From Bin87 sp034428455 (GTDB lineage Bacteria; Chloroflexota; Dehalococcoidia; Lucifugimonadales; UBA3495): a stretch of DNA of 64,000 nt. The stretch spans positions 1 through 64,000 of the forward strand of contig DAOUHZ010000147.1 in NCBI GenBank assembly GCA_034428455.1, read 5' to 3'. The notes under the pieces are model-generated. The model had not been told where the DNA came from, did not search any database, and was given only the letters and a program-made list of their open reading frames with translations. Positions within the stretch are counted from its first letter, which is position 1. Each line of letters begins with the position of its first letter. Position numbers and translations under genes: made by a program. Positions 1 through 8,564 of this stretch are shown here, piece by piece.

Positions 1-1
1 T

Positions 2-1231
2 GCAGTTGACTTGGTCGAACAGTACGGCACACCACTATACGTCCTGGATGAAACCACGCTCCGCTCGAAGTGTCGGCAGTTTGCGAGCGCGTTCGCATCG
101 CGTTACCCCAACGCCCAAGCGGTGTACGCATCCAAGGCGTATATCAACCCGGCATTGGCGCGTATTCTTGCGGAAGAGGGCCTGGGTCTGGACGTGGTGT
201 CGGGCGGTGAGCTGGCCGTGGCCATGGCCGGGGATGTTCCGCTGGACAGGGTGTACTTCCACGGCAACAACAAGTCGCCGGCCGAGCTGGAGGAAGCGGT
301 GGAGGCAGGTATCGGCCGTGTGGTGGTCGACAGTTTCCACGAGCTGGACCTGCTGGAGCGGATCTGCGCCGAGGCAGGGAAACCCCAGGACATTCTCGTG
401 CGCGTTTCACCCGGCATCGACCCGCACACCCACGCTTACACCACCACCGGCATCATCGATTCCAAGTTTGGTTTCTCGATTCAGACCGGCGACGCTGAGA
501 AGGCGATCCAGCAGGCCATTGCCGCCCCCCACCTCAATCTCCGGGGGTTGCACTTCCACCTGGGATCACCGATTTTCGAGCTGGAGCCCTACCAGGCGGC
601 CACCGACCTGGTACTCCGCTTTGCGGCCGGACTGCGCGAACAGGGCCTCAACCTCCAGGAGTTCAGCCCTGGAGGGGGATTCGCCATCGCCTACACCCGG
701 AACGACCAACCGCCGGCCGCTGACGATTACGCAGAGGCCATCGTCAGCACGTTGACTGCCACCTGTGACGAGTTGGGCATGGAACAGCCGTCGCTGGTAA
801 TCGAGCCGGGCCGTTCCATCATCGGGCCGGCCGGGGTTGCGCTGTATCGCATCGGCGCCATAAAGGAGATACCTGGTGTCCGCACCTACGTCAGCGTGGA
901 CGGTGGTATGGGCGACAACATCCGCCCCGCGCTCTACCAGGCGTCCTACGAAGTGCTCTCCGCTAACCGTCCTGGCGCCGATCCCGATGCCACCGTCACC
1001 ATCGCCGGCAAGTATTGCGAATCGGGGGACGTTTTGGCGTCGGACATCCTGCTGCCCACTCCTGCGGCCGGCGACGTGATCGCCATACCCGCCGCCGGGG
1101 CCTACTGCCCTTCCATGGCCAGCAACTACAACCTCAATCCACGCCCTCCCATCGTGCTGGTGAAAGATGGCGAGAGCCGGCTGATCCGCCGGCGTGAGTC
1201 CTACGCCGACATGATGCTGTGCGATCTGTAA
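2..1231 (+). CDS. lysA: Diaminopimelate decarboxylase, 5' end cut by window edge
   Basis: PLP enzyme that decarboxylates meso-diaminopimelate to lysine, the last step of lysine synthesis. The reading frame is open to the first base, and the visible start (AVDLVEQYGTPLYVLDE) is already inside the conserved N-terminus, so the true start lies upstream; a TTG at 11 is unlikely to be it. The PLP lysine is in YASKAY. Further family motifs are SPGGGF, the CESGD substrate-binding motif near 1020, and GAYCPSMASNYN near the C-terminus. The fold is the alanine-racemase-type barrel followed by a beta domain. Identification is secure. Confidence 0.95.
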   Translation, partial: AVDLVEQYGTPLYVLDETTLRSKCRQFASAFASRYPNAQAVYASKAYINPALARILAEEGLGLDVVSGGELAVAMAGDVPLDRVYFHGNNKSPAELEEAVEAGIGRVVVDSFHELDLLERICAEAGKPQDILVRVSPGIDPHTHAYTTTGIIDSKFGFSIQTGDAEKAIQQAIAAPHLNLRGLHFHLGSPIFELEPYQAATDLVLRFAAGLREQGLNLQEFSPGGGFAIAYTRNDQPPAADDYAEAIVSTLTATCDELGMEQPSLVIEPGRSIIGPAGVALYRIGAIKEIPGVRTYVSVDGGMGDNIRPALYQASYEVLSANRPGADPDATVTIAGKYCESGDVLASDILLPTPAAGDVIAIPAAGAYCPSMASNYNLNPRPPIVLVKDGESRLIRRRESYADMMLCDL

Positions 1232-1258
1232 CCAGGGTGGTTCAAGGGACTTTAAATC

Positions 1259-1441
1259 ATGCCAAAGGTTAGTTTGCTCTCCCTTCAAGAAGTTCAGGAA
1301 GCACTCGAGCGATACAGGCTCGAGGTTGAGGCGACCCCGATGACCACATCCACCAAAAAAACGTACCTGTTGCATGCGGAAAATTTCATAAGATGGCTAT
1401 CCGACGAATTTAATCCGGGCGCTAACGCCCGTCGGCGCTGA
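1259..1441 (+). CDS. Small ORF resembling a tyrosine-recombinase core-binding helix pair
   Basis: A 60-codon ORF between lysA and holB, with ATG 27 bp after the lysA stop and a weak AGGGAC Shine-Dalgarno. The centre reads like the SAM-like N-terminal (core-binding) domain of phage integrases: about 30 residues of a YRLEVEA helix, then STKKTYLLHAENFIRWL. There is no catalytic domain and the downstream sequence is holB. It could be a free-standing DNA-binding miniprotein or the remnant of an integrase. The function is unknown, and the coding call rests on family resemblance and position. Confidence 0.5.
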   Translation: MPKVSLLSLQEVQEALERYRLEVEATPMTTSTKKTYLLHAENFIRWLSDEFNPGANARRR

Positions 1442-1455
1442 TCGCTAGCAACAGA

Positions 1456-2508
1456 ATGTGGTCAACCATCGGCCAGGACCACCTGCTGACCCAAATTGAC
1501 GCTGCCTTCGGCGCCGGCCGGCTCGCGCACGCCTATCTGCTATCAGGTCCCCCGCACGTAGGTAAAATGACCCTGGCCCTGGATCTGGCCGCGGCGGTTA
1601 ACTGTGCGGTCCTCAGCGGCAAGCAAGCCGGGTCAATGTTTGGGGATCAAGGCGAGGACGCAGGACCGTGCGGCAACTGCGACCCTTGCATCCGAATACG
1701 CCGCGGGGTATTCGCTGATCTGAAGATCGTCGCGGTGGGCGGTGATCCGCGTGTGTCCACTCGGATCAGCATCGACCAGGTGCGCGATGCGGAGAGCTTT
1801 CTCGCCATCACGCCGGTGGAAGGTTCGTGGAAGGTGGTGATCTTCGACGGCGCGGAAACTCTTGCTGCTGGACAGAGCGAACCGGCCAACGCCCTGTTGA
1901 AGACGCTGGAGGAACCGCCGGCTCAGGTTCTCGTACTACTGCTTACCACCAACGAAGACGCCATACTGCCCACCATCCGATCCCGGTGCCGTACGCTCGC
2001 CTTGCGCCCGATGCCGGGCGACGCATTGTGCGAATTCCTGGTGTCTAAGAGAGGTCTCGAAGCAGGTGCGGCCCTCCGCTTGGCACGACTGGCCCGGGGC
2101 TGCCCGGGGTGGGCTATCGATGCCCTTGACGATCCCGCGCTGCTGGACGCCCACCGGGAGCGGTTGGCGCAAATCGCCACGATGGGGTCGTCACCGTTGG
2201 ACGCGCGGTTCAATTACGCGAACACCCTTGCCGGCAGTTTTTCCGGCGACCGTGAGTCGGTTCGACAGGAGCTGTACCTCTGGGAACGCTGGTGGCGGGA
2301 CGTCATGCTCATCAAGGAGGGGTTGGTCGAGCATGTCCACAACGATGATCGGCGCGATGAACTGACCGGGCAAGCTGACGCAACGACAACGGCCCACATC
2401 GTGGCGTTTCTGGAGAGCGTCCGAGAGACGCTCAGCGCGCTGGACGCCAACGTCAACCCCAGGCTGGCGCTGGAGTGCATGATGCTGGCGGTGCCGGCGG
2501 CGACTTAA
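1456..2508 (+). CDS. holB: DNA polymerase III delta' subunit
   Basis: Clamp-loader ATPase-fold subunit that helps load the beta clamp during replication. Residues 31-39 form a P-loop (GPPHVGKMT). Cys50, Cys72, Cys75 and Cys78 give the four-cysteine zinc module typical of clamp-loader AAA+ subunits. The Walker B position reads VVIFDGAETL, with Gly where DEA/DEAH is usual, which fits a non-hydrolysing delta'. The SRC arginine-finger motif follows in PTIRSRCRTL. The 350-residue length is normal. It starts 14 bp after the preceding small ORF. Confidence 0.92.
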   Translation: MWSTIGQDHLLTQIDAAFGAGRLAHAYLLSGPPHVGKMTLALDLAAAVNCAVLSGKQAGSMFGDQGEDAGPCGNCDPCIRIRRGVFADLKIVAVGGDPRVSTRISIDQVRDAESFLAITPVEGSWKVVIFDGAETLAAGQSEPANALLKTLEEPPAQVLVLLLTTNEDAILPTIRSRCRTLALRPMPGDALCEFLVSKRGLEAGAALRLARLARGCPGWAIDALDDPALLDAHRERLAQIATMGSSPLDARFNYANTLAGSFSGDRESVRQELYLWERWWRDVMLIKEGLVEHVHNDDRRDELTGQADATTTAHIVAFLESVRETLSALDANVNPRLALECMMLAVPAAT

Positions 2509-2524
2509 AGCGTGCCACGGGCGG

Positions 2525-2980
2525 CTAAATCGCTTCGTAAGCTTTGTTCCGCCCCTTTGCCACCGCACGGAGCCGACCCTGCTTTTCCAGGGCGCGGATG
2601 GCCTGCATGACCCTCGGGTCGCCATGGCGACGGAATTTCCCGGCAATCTTGCTCTGAGTTCTCGGGGTCTCGCAGTACTCCAGGACCTCTTCGGCGAGCA
2701 AGTCGGCAACCTCGGGTAATGGCTCGATGGGCAGCACAACCGTGTGGCCCGGATTGGCGTCCGCCTCTTCGCCGGTCACGTATTCAAGCCGGTGAGCGTG
2801 AGCCGCAAGAAAGGAGCGCACCCGGACCCGCATGGTCCCGCCGGCGCCCGACGAACCGTACCCATGCACTATGTCCAGCGTTTCCGACGACGAGCCTGAA
2901 GACAGGGTGCGGTTATAGGCGTCGATCAACTCGACCAGGGATTCGGACCAGGTCCTGCCGTGGAGGTCAATGCTGGCCAT
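2525..2980 (-). CDS. Smr-domain protein with C-terminal winged-helix-like region
   Basis: 151 residues. The N-terminal half is a small MutS-related (Smr) domain, shown by IDLHGRT at residues 4-10 and the HGYGSSGAGG loop at about 39-48. Smr domains are known nucleic-acid nicking or ribosome-rescue nucleases. The C-terminal part (about 90-151) has the spacing of a winged helix. The gene is convergent with holB and lies 5 bp downstream of the HNH gene on the same strand, suggesting a two-gene nuclease operon. The exact substrate cannot be told from the sequence. Confidence 0.82.
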   Translation of the reverse strand: MASIDLHGRTWSESLVELIDAYNRTLSSGSSSETLDIVHGYGSSGAGGTMRVRVRSFLAAHAHRLEYVTGEEADANPGHTVVLPIEPLPEVADLLAEEVLEYCETPRTQSKIAGKFRRHGDPRVMQAIRALEKQGRLRAVAKGRNKAYEAI

Positions 2981-2985
2981 GGGTG

Positions 2986-3717
2986 TCAGTCTGCTACCGC
3001 CATCAACGCCGGCTCATTTTCGCTGCCGCTTCGTAGTTTGCCGGCGGTTTGCCAGGGGATGTACTGCTTCCATTCTTCCAGGATCGTCCGGTTTTCCAGG
3101 ATGCGGTACGGGTTGGGCTGCGGAGCGGTCGGCAAACGGCGCAACTTCATGCTCGCCTCTTCCGGCGTGCGGCCCGCCTTGTCCAGGTTGCACCGGCCGC
3201 AGGCCGCCACCACGTTGTCCCATGTGTGCGGCCCGTGCTGCCGGCGGGGCACCACGTGATCGAGGGTTAGCTGCTGCGAGCGTTTGCCGCAGTACTGGCA
3301 GGTGTAGTGGTCCCGCAGGAAAACTTCCTTCTTGGAAAGACGGCGCGGCGCGAAAGGACGCTTGACCAGGTACACCAGCCGGATGATCGACGGGGCATCC
3401 AGCGAAGCGTTGTAGGTGCGGATCCGTGACGTTTCAGCCCGTTGCTCCAGGAGCTCAGCTTTGCCTTTGGATACCAGCACGATGGCGCGACGAACGGTGC
3501 AGACGTTCACCGGGACGTAGTTGAGGTTCAACACCAAGACTGGGGCGGTGAGCCGACCCGGAACCGGGGCCTTGCCTTTGCGTTGATCTTCCTCCGAAGC
3601 CGGAGCGACGCCTGCCCTGCCGGGCCTGCCGCCCGAACCGTTGGCGTTGGGCTGTCGGCCATTATTTCGGTTCCTGGCCGCACCCTTTTTTCGACCCGTT
3701 CGTCCCCGGCTTGCCAT
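2986..3717 (-). CDS. HNH endonuclease family protein
   Basis: The first 55 residues are basic, low-complexity and probably disordered. After them comes a domain beginning PVLVLNLNYVPVNVC, typical of a conserved bacterial HNH family. The nuclease core uses Cys140/Cys143 and Cys173/Cys176 as the structural zinc site, with Asp153-His154 in LDHVVPRR and Asn178 completing HNH. ATG 3717 is preceded by GAGG at good spacing. It is the first gene of a pair with the Smr gene. The role is not established; this family is often chromosomal and not linked to mobile DNA. Confidence 0.85.
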   Translation of the reverse strand: MASRGRTGRKKGAARNRNNGRQPNANGSGGRPGRAGVAPASEEDQRKGKAPVPGRLTAPVLVLNLNYVPVNVCTVRRAIVLVSKGKAELLEQRAETSRIRTYNASLDAPSIIRLVYLVKRPFAPRRLSKKEVFLRDHYTCQYCGKRSQQLTLDHVVPRRQHGPHTWDNVVAACGRCNLDKAGRTPEEASMKLRRLPTAPQPNPYRILENRTILEEWKQYIPWQTAGKLRSGSENEPALMAVAD

Positions 3718-4048
3718 CTGCCAACCTCATTGCAGGTAGCGCATTCGCTGCCGCGTCGTGCCGAAACCATAATTCGCTATTGATTTTGCTCCGCCTATTA
3801 TAACGCCGATTGCCATAATCCGACACGGCGACCGTCACAATCGAATCGGAACCACTTGCCAGCATGCCATGCGTTGCGGAAAATCGCACGACACGCGGCG
3901 CCAACATAGACCTTGCGTAAGATGCTCGCGTCTTGCGTCCCATGTGCCTCGGTCGGCCGGGTCGGTCATCCCCGTGTGATAAACTACCCGCCGATTTTAG
4001 GTTCGAGCGTCGCGACTCGTCGTGCGATGCTCCCAGGACAAGACTTCG
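3718..4048. other. Divergent intergenic region
   Basis: 331 bp between the divergent HNH gene and the Fe-S oxidoreductase. A perfect TATAAT hexamer lies on the minus strand at 3797-3802, about 80 bp upstream of the HNH start, but no convincing -35 partner is visible. I saw no RNA gene, repeat or strong operator here, and no ORF with family resemblance. Confidence 0.4.
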
Positions 4049-6106
4049 ATGGTTCCCCCCGATTCGCTTTTTGGCGTTATTCCCGTATGGGTTGGCGTCT
4101 ACGTTCTCACCGCGCTGGCGTTCAGCGTAGCCAACTACGTCGTGTATCACCGCGTATTTCGTCTGGTATTGCAGGGCCTCCCGGTGGCCCGATTCGACCG
4201 GCCGATGACCAGGCTCTTGGGGGCCGCCGCGATCGTTCTGGGACAGCGCAAGGTCTTGCAGCGGGTAGGAAGCCTCGACCCTCGTTCACGCAGCATCGAC
4301 CTGGCCGGACTGGGACACGCGGCCATCTTCTGGGGATTCCTCTCCTTTAGCCTGTCGTACCTGATTTTCATTTTCGGCGGGTCCATCTGGCACCCGCTGG
4401 GTGAGACCATCCTCACGAAGACCGGGGTTCTGGTCTACAGCATCTACCTGGACATCTTCGCCGCGGTCATCCTAGTCGCGCTGATCTGGGCGCTCTTCCG
4501 TCGCTGGATTGCACAGCCGCACCGTCTCAGTTTCGATCTGACCCGCAAGGGCGAGTCGGTTGTGATCGTGGGATTGACGGCGGGCCTGATGATCGCGACG
4601 CTGCTGGTCCATTCCTTCTACGTGGCAGCCGGCGGCGCGGGCCCCGAGGCGGGAGTGTTCATCGGCCGTGCCATCGGGAACTGGCTCAACGCGGTGGGTA
4701 TGTCGGAAGCGACTGCCGGCGTTCTACAGGCGATCTTCTGGTGGGTGCATTTGCTGATCGTCCTCGGCTTTGGGCTGTACATTCCCTTCTCAAAGCACAT
4801 TCACATGGTCGCGGCTCCGCTGAACGCCTTCTTCCGCAACCTCGAGCCGCGGGGAACGCTGGCGACCATGGACCTGGAAACCGTCGAGCGGTTCGGCGCG
4901 TCCCGCGTACAGGACTTCACCTGGAAGGAACTGCTGGACGGTTACGCCTGCGCAGTGTGCGGGAGGTGCACGGACGCCTGCCCGGCGCACACCACCGGCA
5001 AGGTGCTGTCCCCCATGCACATCGTGGAGAACCTCAAGGAGCACATGATTGCCATCGGGCACCAGGGAGCGCGAGACGCCGAGCACGTCGAGCCAATGCC
5101 ACTGATCGACGGCGCGATCCCCGAGCAGGCCGTGTGGGACTGCGTTTCCTGCGGAGCCTGCATGGAAGAATGTCCCGTGGTGGTCGAGCACGTGCCTACC
5201 ATCATCGACATGCGCCGCAGTCTGGTGCTCGAAGAGTCGCGGATACCCGAGACCGGCATGAACGCCCTGTTGAGCATGGAGCAGCGCGGACACCCGTGGC
5301 GGGGAACCACCTTCGCCCGCACCGACTGGGCGGAAGGTCTCAACGTGCCGACCATGGCGGAAAAACCCGACGCTGAGATTCTTTTCTGGGTGGGCTGCAC
5401 CGGCGCTCTGGAACAGCGCAGCCAGGGCATCGCCCGTTCGATGGCCAAGGTGCTGAAGTCGGCGGGCGTGGATTTCGCCATCCTGGGAGACGAAGAGAGC
5501 TGCACCGGCGACCCGGCCCGGCGCATGGGCAACGAGTACCTGTTCCAGATTATGGCCCAACAAAACGTCGAGGTGATGAACGGCTACAACGTGAAGACCG
5601 TCGTTACCATCTGCCCGCATTGCTTCAACACCATGAAAAACGAGTACCCGCAGTTCGGCGGCGAGTATGAAGTGCTCCATTACAGCCAGTTCGTGGACGG
5701 CCTGATTCGGGAAGGCAGGATCAAGCCGGTGAAGATCATGGACGTGTCGGTGGCCTACCACGACTCCTGCTACCTGGGCCGTCACAACGGGGTTTACGAC
5801 GAGCCGCGCAACGTGGCCAAAGCCATTCCCGGTCTCAAATTGGTGGAAATGGCCCCGCGATGCCGCGAGCGCGGGTTCTGCTGCGGCGCTGGCGGCGGGC
5901 ACATGTGGATCGAGGAGAGCCAGGGCGAACGCATCAACCACGCGCGCACCGATCACTTCCTGGAAACCCAGGCCGACACGGTGGGCGTCTCGTGCCCGTT
6001 CTGCCTGCAAATGATGACCGAGGGCATCCAGTCCAAAGGCCACTCCGAAAGCAAGGACGCGCGCGACGTGCTGGAAATACTCGCTGACAGCCTGGCCGAC
6101 GATTAA
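4049..6106 (+). CDS. Membrane-bound heterodisulfide-reductase-like (Fe-S) oxidoreductase
   Basis: 685 residues. The N-terminal 250 residues carry several membrane helices resembling a nitrate-reductase-gamma/HdrE-type heme b domain. Two 4Fe-4S motifs follow at about 301-312 (CAVCGRCTDACP) and 365-376 (CVSCGACMEECP). Two CCG-type modules close the protein: the first is degenerate, while the second has HDSCYLGRHN and FCCGAGGGHMW. This is the HdrED/GlpC-like layout that moves electrons between the quinone pool and a soluble dehydrogenase, often the ETF branch. ATG 4049, with CCCAGGA just upstream, is preferred over GTG 4022, which has no ribosome site. The electron donor is unknown. Confidence 0.85.
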   Translation: MVPPDSLFGVIPVWVGVYVLTALAFSVANYVVYHRVFRLVLQGLPVARFDRPMTRLLGAAAIVLGQRKVLQRVGSLDPRSRSIDLAGLGHAAIFWGFLSFSLSYLIFIFGGSIWHPLGETILTKTGVLVYSIYLDIFAAVILVALIWALFRRWIAQPHRLSFDLTRKGESVVIVGLTAGLMIATLLVHSFYVAAGGAGPEAGVFIGRAIGNWLNAVGMSEATAGVLQAIFWWVHLLIVLGFGLYIPFSKHIHMVAAPLNAFFRNLEPRGTLATMDLETVERFGASRVQDFTWKELLDGYACAVCGRCTDACPAHTTGKVLSPMHIVENLKEHMIAIGHQGARDAEHVEPMPLIDGAIPEQAVWDCVSCGACMEECPVVVEHVPTIIDMRRSLVLEESRIPETGMNALLSMEQRGHPWRGTTFARTDWAEGLNVPTMAEKPDAEILFWVGCTGALEQRSQGIARSMAKVLKSAGVDFAILGDEESCTGDPARRMGNEYLFQIMAQQNVEVMNGYNVKTVVTICPHCFNTMKNEYPQFGGEYEVLHYSQFVDGLIREGRIKPVKIMDVSVAYHDSCYLGRHNGVYDEPRNVAKAIPGLKLVEMAPRCRERGFCCGAGGGHMWIEESQGERINHARTDHFLETQADTVGVSCPFCLQMMTEGIQSKGHSESKDARDVLEILADSLADD

Positions 6107-6131
6107 TCGAGCCAATCAGTGATGTCCCATC

Positions 6132-6932
6132 ATGTTTATGGACATCTTGGAGCGCAAATTGCTCTTCCAGCCCCAGCCGGTATGTGATGCCCTGCCGACT
6201 GACTTGGGTTTGGAGTATGAAGAGACCTGGTGCGACTCGGAACGAGGCCACAGGCTGCAATGCTGGTATGTTCCCGGTGATAGCCGAACCGATCTGACCT
6301 GGATGTGGTTCGGAGGCGCGGGCGGTAATTTGAGCCTGCGAGTGGGTGAGTTCGCGGCGGTTCGAAAACACACTGGCGCGAATATTTTCGGGTTCGACTA
6401 CGGCGGGTTTGGCAACAGCCGGGGCAAGGCGACGGTGCGGAACACCGCCGCTGACGCCCGCGCCGCGCTGACCCATCTGCAACGGACCTACGGAGCCGAT
6501 CAAGCGCACACGCTGTTTATGGGGATATCCATGGGCACGGCCGTGTCGATAAGGCTGGCGGCCGAGTCCTGGTCACCGCTGGGGATGGCCCTGGTTGCTC
6601 CATTCGCCTCACTGCGCGATATGGCCAAGCTGTTCTACCCCACCCTGACCTGGTCGGGACGTCTGGTCGGCAATCGCTACAACTCGGTGACTCTGGTTGA
6701 CCGCATCAATTGTCCGCTGCTGATACTGCACGGTGTGGGCGACGAGCTTGTGCCGCTATCGCAGGGGCGGAAGCTGTTCGAGGCAGCGAGCGAACCGAAA
6801 CGGTTGGTCACGGTCGATACTGCCGGCCACATGAACGTGGGCGATTACCCGGAGTTTTGGGAAGGTCTGTGCGGTTGGATGGACGACGTCGTGCTTGCCG
6901 GCAAATCTTCCGCCATAACCAGCCGGGAGTGA
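6132..6932 (+). CDS. Alpha/beta hydrolase (ABHD13/17-like)
   Basis: 266-residue serine hydrolase. The nucleophile elbow is GISMG at about residue 133. The acid is in GVGDELVP near 203, and the catalytic histidine is in TAGHMNVG near 232. FGGAGGN near residue 60 supplies the oxyanion region. No signal peptide is seen, so it is probably cytosolic. It lies 25 bp after the Fe-S oxidoreductase on the same strand and may be cotranscribed. The substrate is unknown; members of this branch include thioesterases and lipases. Confidence 0.8.
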   Translation: MFMDILERKLLFQPQPVCDALPTDLGLEYEETWCDSERGHRLQCWYVPGDSRTDLTWMWFGGAGGNLSLRVGEFAAVRKHTGANIFGFDYGGFGNSRGKATVRNTAADARAALTHLQRTYGADQAHTLFMGISMGTAVSIRLAAESWSPLGMALVAPFASLRDMAKLFYPTLTWSGRLVGNRYNSVTLVDRINCPLLILHGVGDELVPLSQGRKLFEAASEPKRLVTVDTAGHMNVGDYPEFWEGLCGWMDDVVLAGKSSAITSRE

Positions 6933-7034
6933 CGGTTCGACCGAACCTTCGACCCGGCATTGCGCCGCCGGCGCGATTGACCTATCATCCGGCCAAATGG
7001 CTCACCCTGGAAGCCAACCTGTGGGAGGGAAACC

Positions 7035-7304
7035 ATGGCACAGAGGCCCGATGTCAAGCGGATGGAAATCGAAATCGTTTATTGCTGGGATTGAGGACAC
7101 GCCGGACGCGCGGCCTGGATGGCCAGCGAAGCTTTGACTCGCACCGGTGACAACATTTCGACCTTCAAGTTGACCCCCGGAGAACACGGCAAGTTCGACA
7201 TCCTGATCGACGGCGAGTTGGTCGGCGAGCACAAGCACACCCCGGATGCCCACCTTTTCCCTGATTTGCAGGACTTGATGGCCGCCATAAGCGACCGGAT
7301 GTAA
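7035..7304 (+). CDS. selW: SelW/Rdx-family selenoprotein with in-frame TGA (selenocysteine)
   Basis: An 89-residue thioredoxin-fold Rdx (SelW/SelT/SelH) protein if TGA 7092-7094 is read as selenocysteine. ATG 7035 follows a strong GGGAGGG ribosome site. Residues 10-24 then read M-E-I-E-I-V-Y-C-W-D-U-G-H-A-G, placing Cys17 and Sec20 in the family's CxxC/CxxU redox motif. The frame continues through GRAAWMASEAL and a GKFDILIDGELV strand typical of Rdx proteins, to a stop at 7302-7304. Starting at ATG 7119 would lose the active site. A hairpin follows the TGA and a strong terminator follows the gene. The exact redox partner is unknown. Confidence 0.88.
7109..7128 (+). promoter_or_regulatory. Candidate bacterial SECIS hairpin for the SelW gene
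   Basis: The sequence downstream of the TGA can fold with CGCGGCC (7109-7115) pairing to GGCC (7121-7124) and GCG (7126-7128). The bulged base is A7125 and the loop is TGGAT (7116-7120). There are 21 nt between the TGA and the loop, inside the 16-37 nt range generally used for bacterial SECIS elements, and G is the second loop base. The fold was judged by eye only. Confidence 0.6.
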
Positions 7305-7323
7305 CGCCGATCGCTGGATGCTA

Positions 7324-7362
7324 CCCGGGTTTTCGCTCGCGAGCGAAAACCCGGGCGTTTTT
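7324..7362 (+). terminator. Rho-independent terminator, perfect 32-bp palindrome
   Basis: Two 16-bp arms (7324-7339 and 7340-7355) form an uninterrupted perfect palindrome beginning CCCGGGTTTTCGCTCG. It is followed by CGTTTTTAT. It ends transcription of the SelW gene and sits between it and the convergent DUF503 gene; because it is symmetric it may stop both. Confidence 0.85.
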
Positions 7363-7366
7363 ATCC

Positions 7367-7666
7367 CTAAAACCCGCTCATCACCTCGACCTGGTAATTG
7401 AGCACTTCCAGGTCGGGGCGGACCTCAATCACGAAGTCCACAACGTCATCGATCAGGGATCTGGTTTGATCCGCGCCGACGCCGACACAGGAAATGGCGA
7501 GCGTAAGGCTCTGCCAGGCGTGGCCGTCGGCGCCGGCATCCTGGGCTACCGAGACGTTGAACCGCCCACGTATTCGCTGGATCAGGCTTCGAGCGGCCTG
7601 GCGGCGGGTCTTCAGGCTCCGGCTTTCGGGCACTCGGAGATTGATGTGGGCTACTGCGACGTGCAT
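7367..7666 (-). CDS. DUF503 (YlxP-like) protein
   Basis: 99 residues. The N-terminus MHVAVAHINLRVPESRSLKTRR and the phrase RGRFNVSVAQDAG match the DUF503 family, a small ferredoxin-like-fold protein often found near rbfA/infB. Family function is poorly known. It is convergent with the SelW gene across a strong terminator and divergent from rex. Start ATG 7666. Confidence 0.8.
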   Translation of the reverse strand: MHVAVAHINLRVPESRSLKTRRQAARSLIQRIRGRFNVSVAQDAGADGHAWQSLTLAISCVGVGADQTRSLIDDVVDFVIEVRPDLEVLNYQVEVMSGF

Positions 7667-7857
7667 GGCTTAAATTCCAAGTGGCAGGTTCGCCGAACCG
7701 TATTCGCCTGTTCGTGCCGGTATTGACGATGGATAAGCGTCGGGATAGATTATGACTGAACGCCGAATGGCGTAGGAACAATTTATCGAATGCTTCCGCC
7801 ATACGTAACTTTAATGAGGATAATTGACGGATTCAAGAAAGGCCACGATAAGAGCGC

Positions 7858-8562
7858 ATGTCATCCCGTTCCAGCGGACCAGGTACCAGCCCCATGACGC
7901 CCATACCCCCCGGTGAAGTGCCCGAGGTGGTCATTTCCAGGTTGCCGCAGTATGTCCGCATCCTATCGCAACTTCTGGAAAGCGGTGCATCGGTGACCAA
8001 CTCGCAGCAGTTGGGCGAGCAACTGCAAGTGACGCCGGCCCAGATCCGGAAGGACCTGTCGTACTTTGGCCGATTCGGCAAGCAGGGGAGAGGGTACGTG
8101 GTCCGCGACCTGTTGCGAGAGCTCAAGCAAATCCTGGGCCTGAACTCCGAATGGAACGTGGCCGTAGTCGGCGTGGGTCGCCTGGGGAACGCGATCCTGA
8201 ACTACCCCGGTTTCAACCCCGACGGATTCCACTTGGTGGCGGCATTCGACAACAATCTCGGCAACGTGGGCCGTGAGGTCGGCGGGGTGTCGGTCCAACC
8301 CATGACCGAGATGGCGGAGACGGTCGCCAAACGGGACATAAGCATCGCCATCGTGGCCGTTCCCAGCGCCCACACGCAAACTGTAATCGACCAGTTGGTG
8401 GGATGCGGCGTGCGCGCCATTCTGAACTACGCGCCCATCAACACTCAAGTGCCGGACGGAGTCCGGGTCCGTAACATCGACCCGGTGCTCGCATTGCAGT
8501 CTATGACGTACTACCTGACCGAGAGCGGCCCGTCCACCAATGGGTCTTCCCCCACACCCTGA
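7858..8562 (+). CDS. rex: Redox-sensing transcriptional repressor Rex
   Basis: NAD(H)-responsive repressor that senses the NADH/NAD+ ratio and typically controls fermentation and respiration genes. The N-terminal winged helix contains VTPAQIRKDLSYFGRFGKQG, the Rex signature. The Rossmann domain follows with GVGRLGN at about 106-112 and the closing INTQVPDGVRVRNIDP region. The first 25 residues are a non-conserved extension, so ATG 7894 is an alternative start. The rex stop is only 2 bp from the convergent atpC stop. No clear Rex operator was seen upstream. Confidence 0.93.
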   Translation: MSSRSSGPGTSPMTPIPPGEVPEVVISRLPQYVRILSQLLESGASVTNSQQLGEQLQVTPAQIRKDLSYFGRFGKQGRGYVVRDLLRELKQILGLNSEWNVAVVGVGRLGNAILNYPGFNPDGFHLVAAFDNNLGNVGREVGGVSVQPMTEMAETVAKRDISIAIVAVPSAHTQTVIDQLVGCGVRAILNYAPINTQVPDGVRVRNIDPVLALQSMTYYLTESGPSTNGSSPTP

Positions 8563-8564
8563 CC

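Noticed and set aside
566..1375. Long minus-strand ORF opposite lysA
   Set aside because: It is the complementary-frame shadow of lysA with no family resemblance; high-GC genes often leave such open frames.
1439..1441. TGA of the small ORF at 1259 as a possible selenocysteine codon
   Set aside because: The downstream frame shows no conserved sequence or redox motif around the TGA.
4790..6115. 441-codon minus-strand ORF opposite the Fe-S oxidoreductase
   Set aside because: The sense frame has intact Fe-S and CCG motifs, while this frame is His/Val-rich without any motif.
7119..7304. Treating the SelW gene as a 61-residue ORF from ATG 7119
   Set aside because: That start lacks a ribosome site and removes the redox motif; the upstream frame with TGA as Sec fits the Rdx family.
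7667..7857. Search for a Rex operator upstream of rex
   Set aside because: No TTGTGA-n8-TCACAA-like palindrome could be seen.
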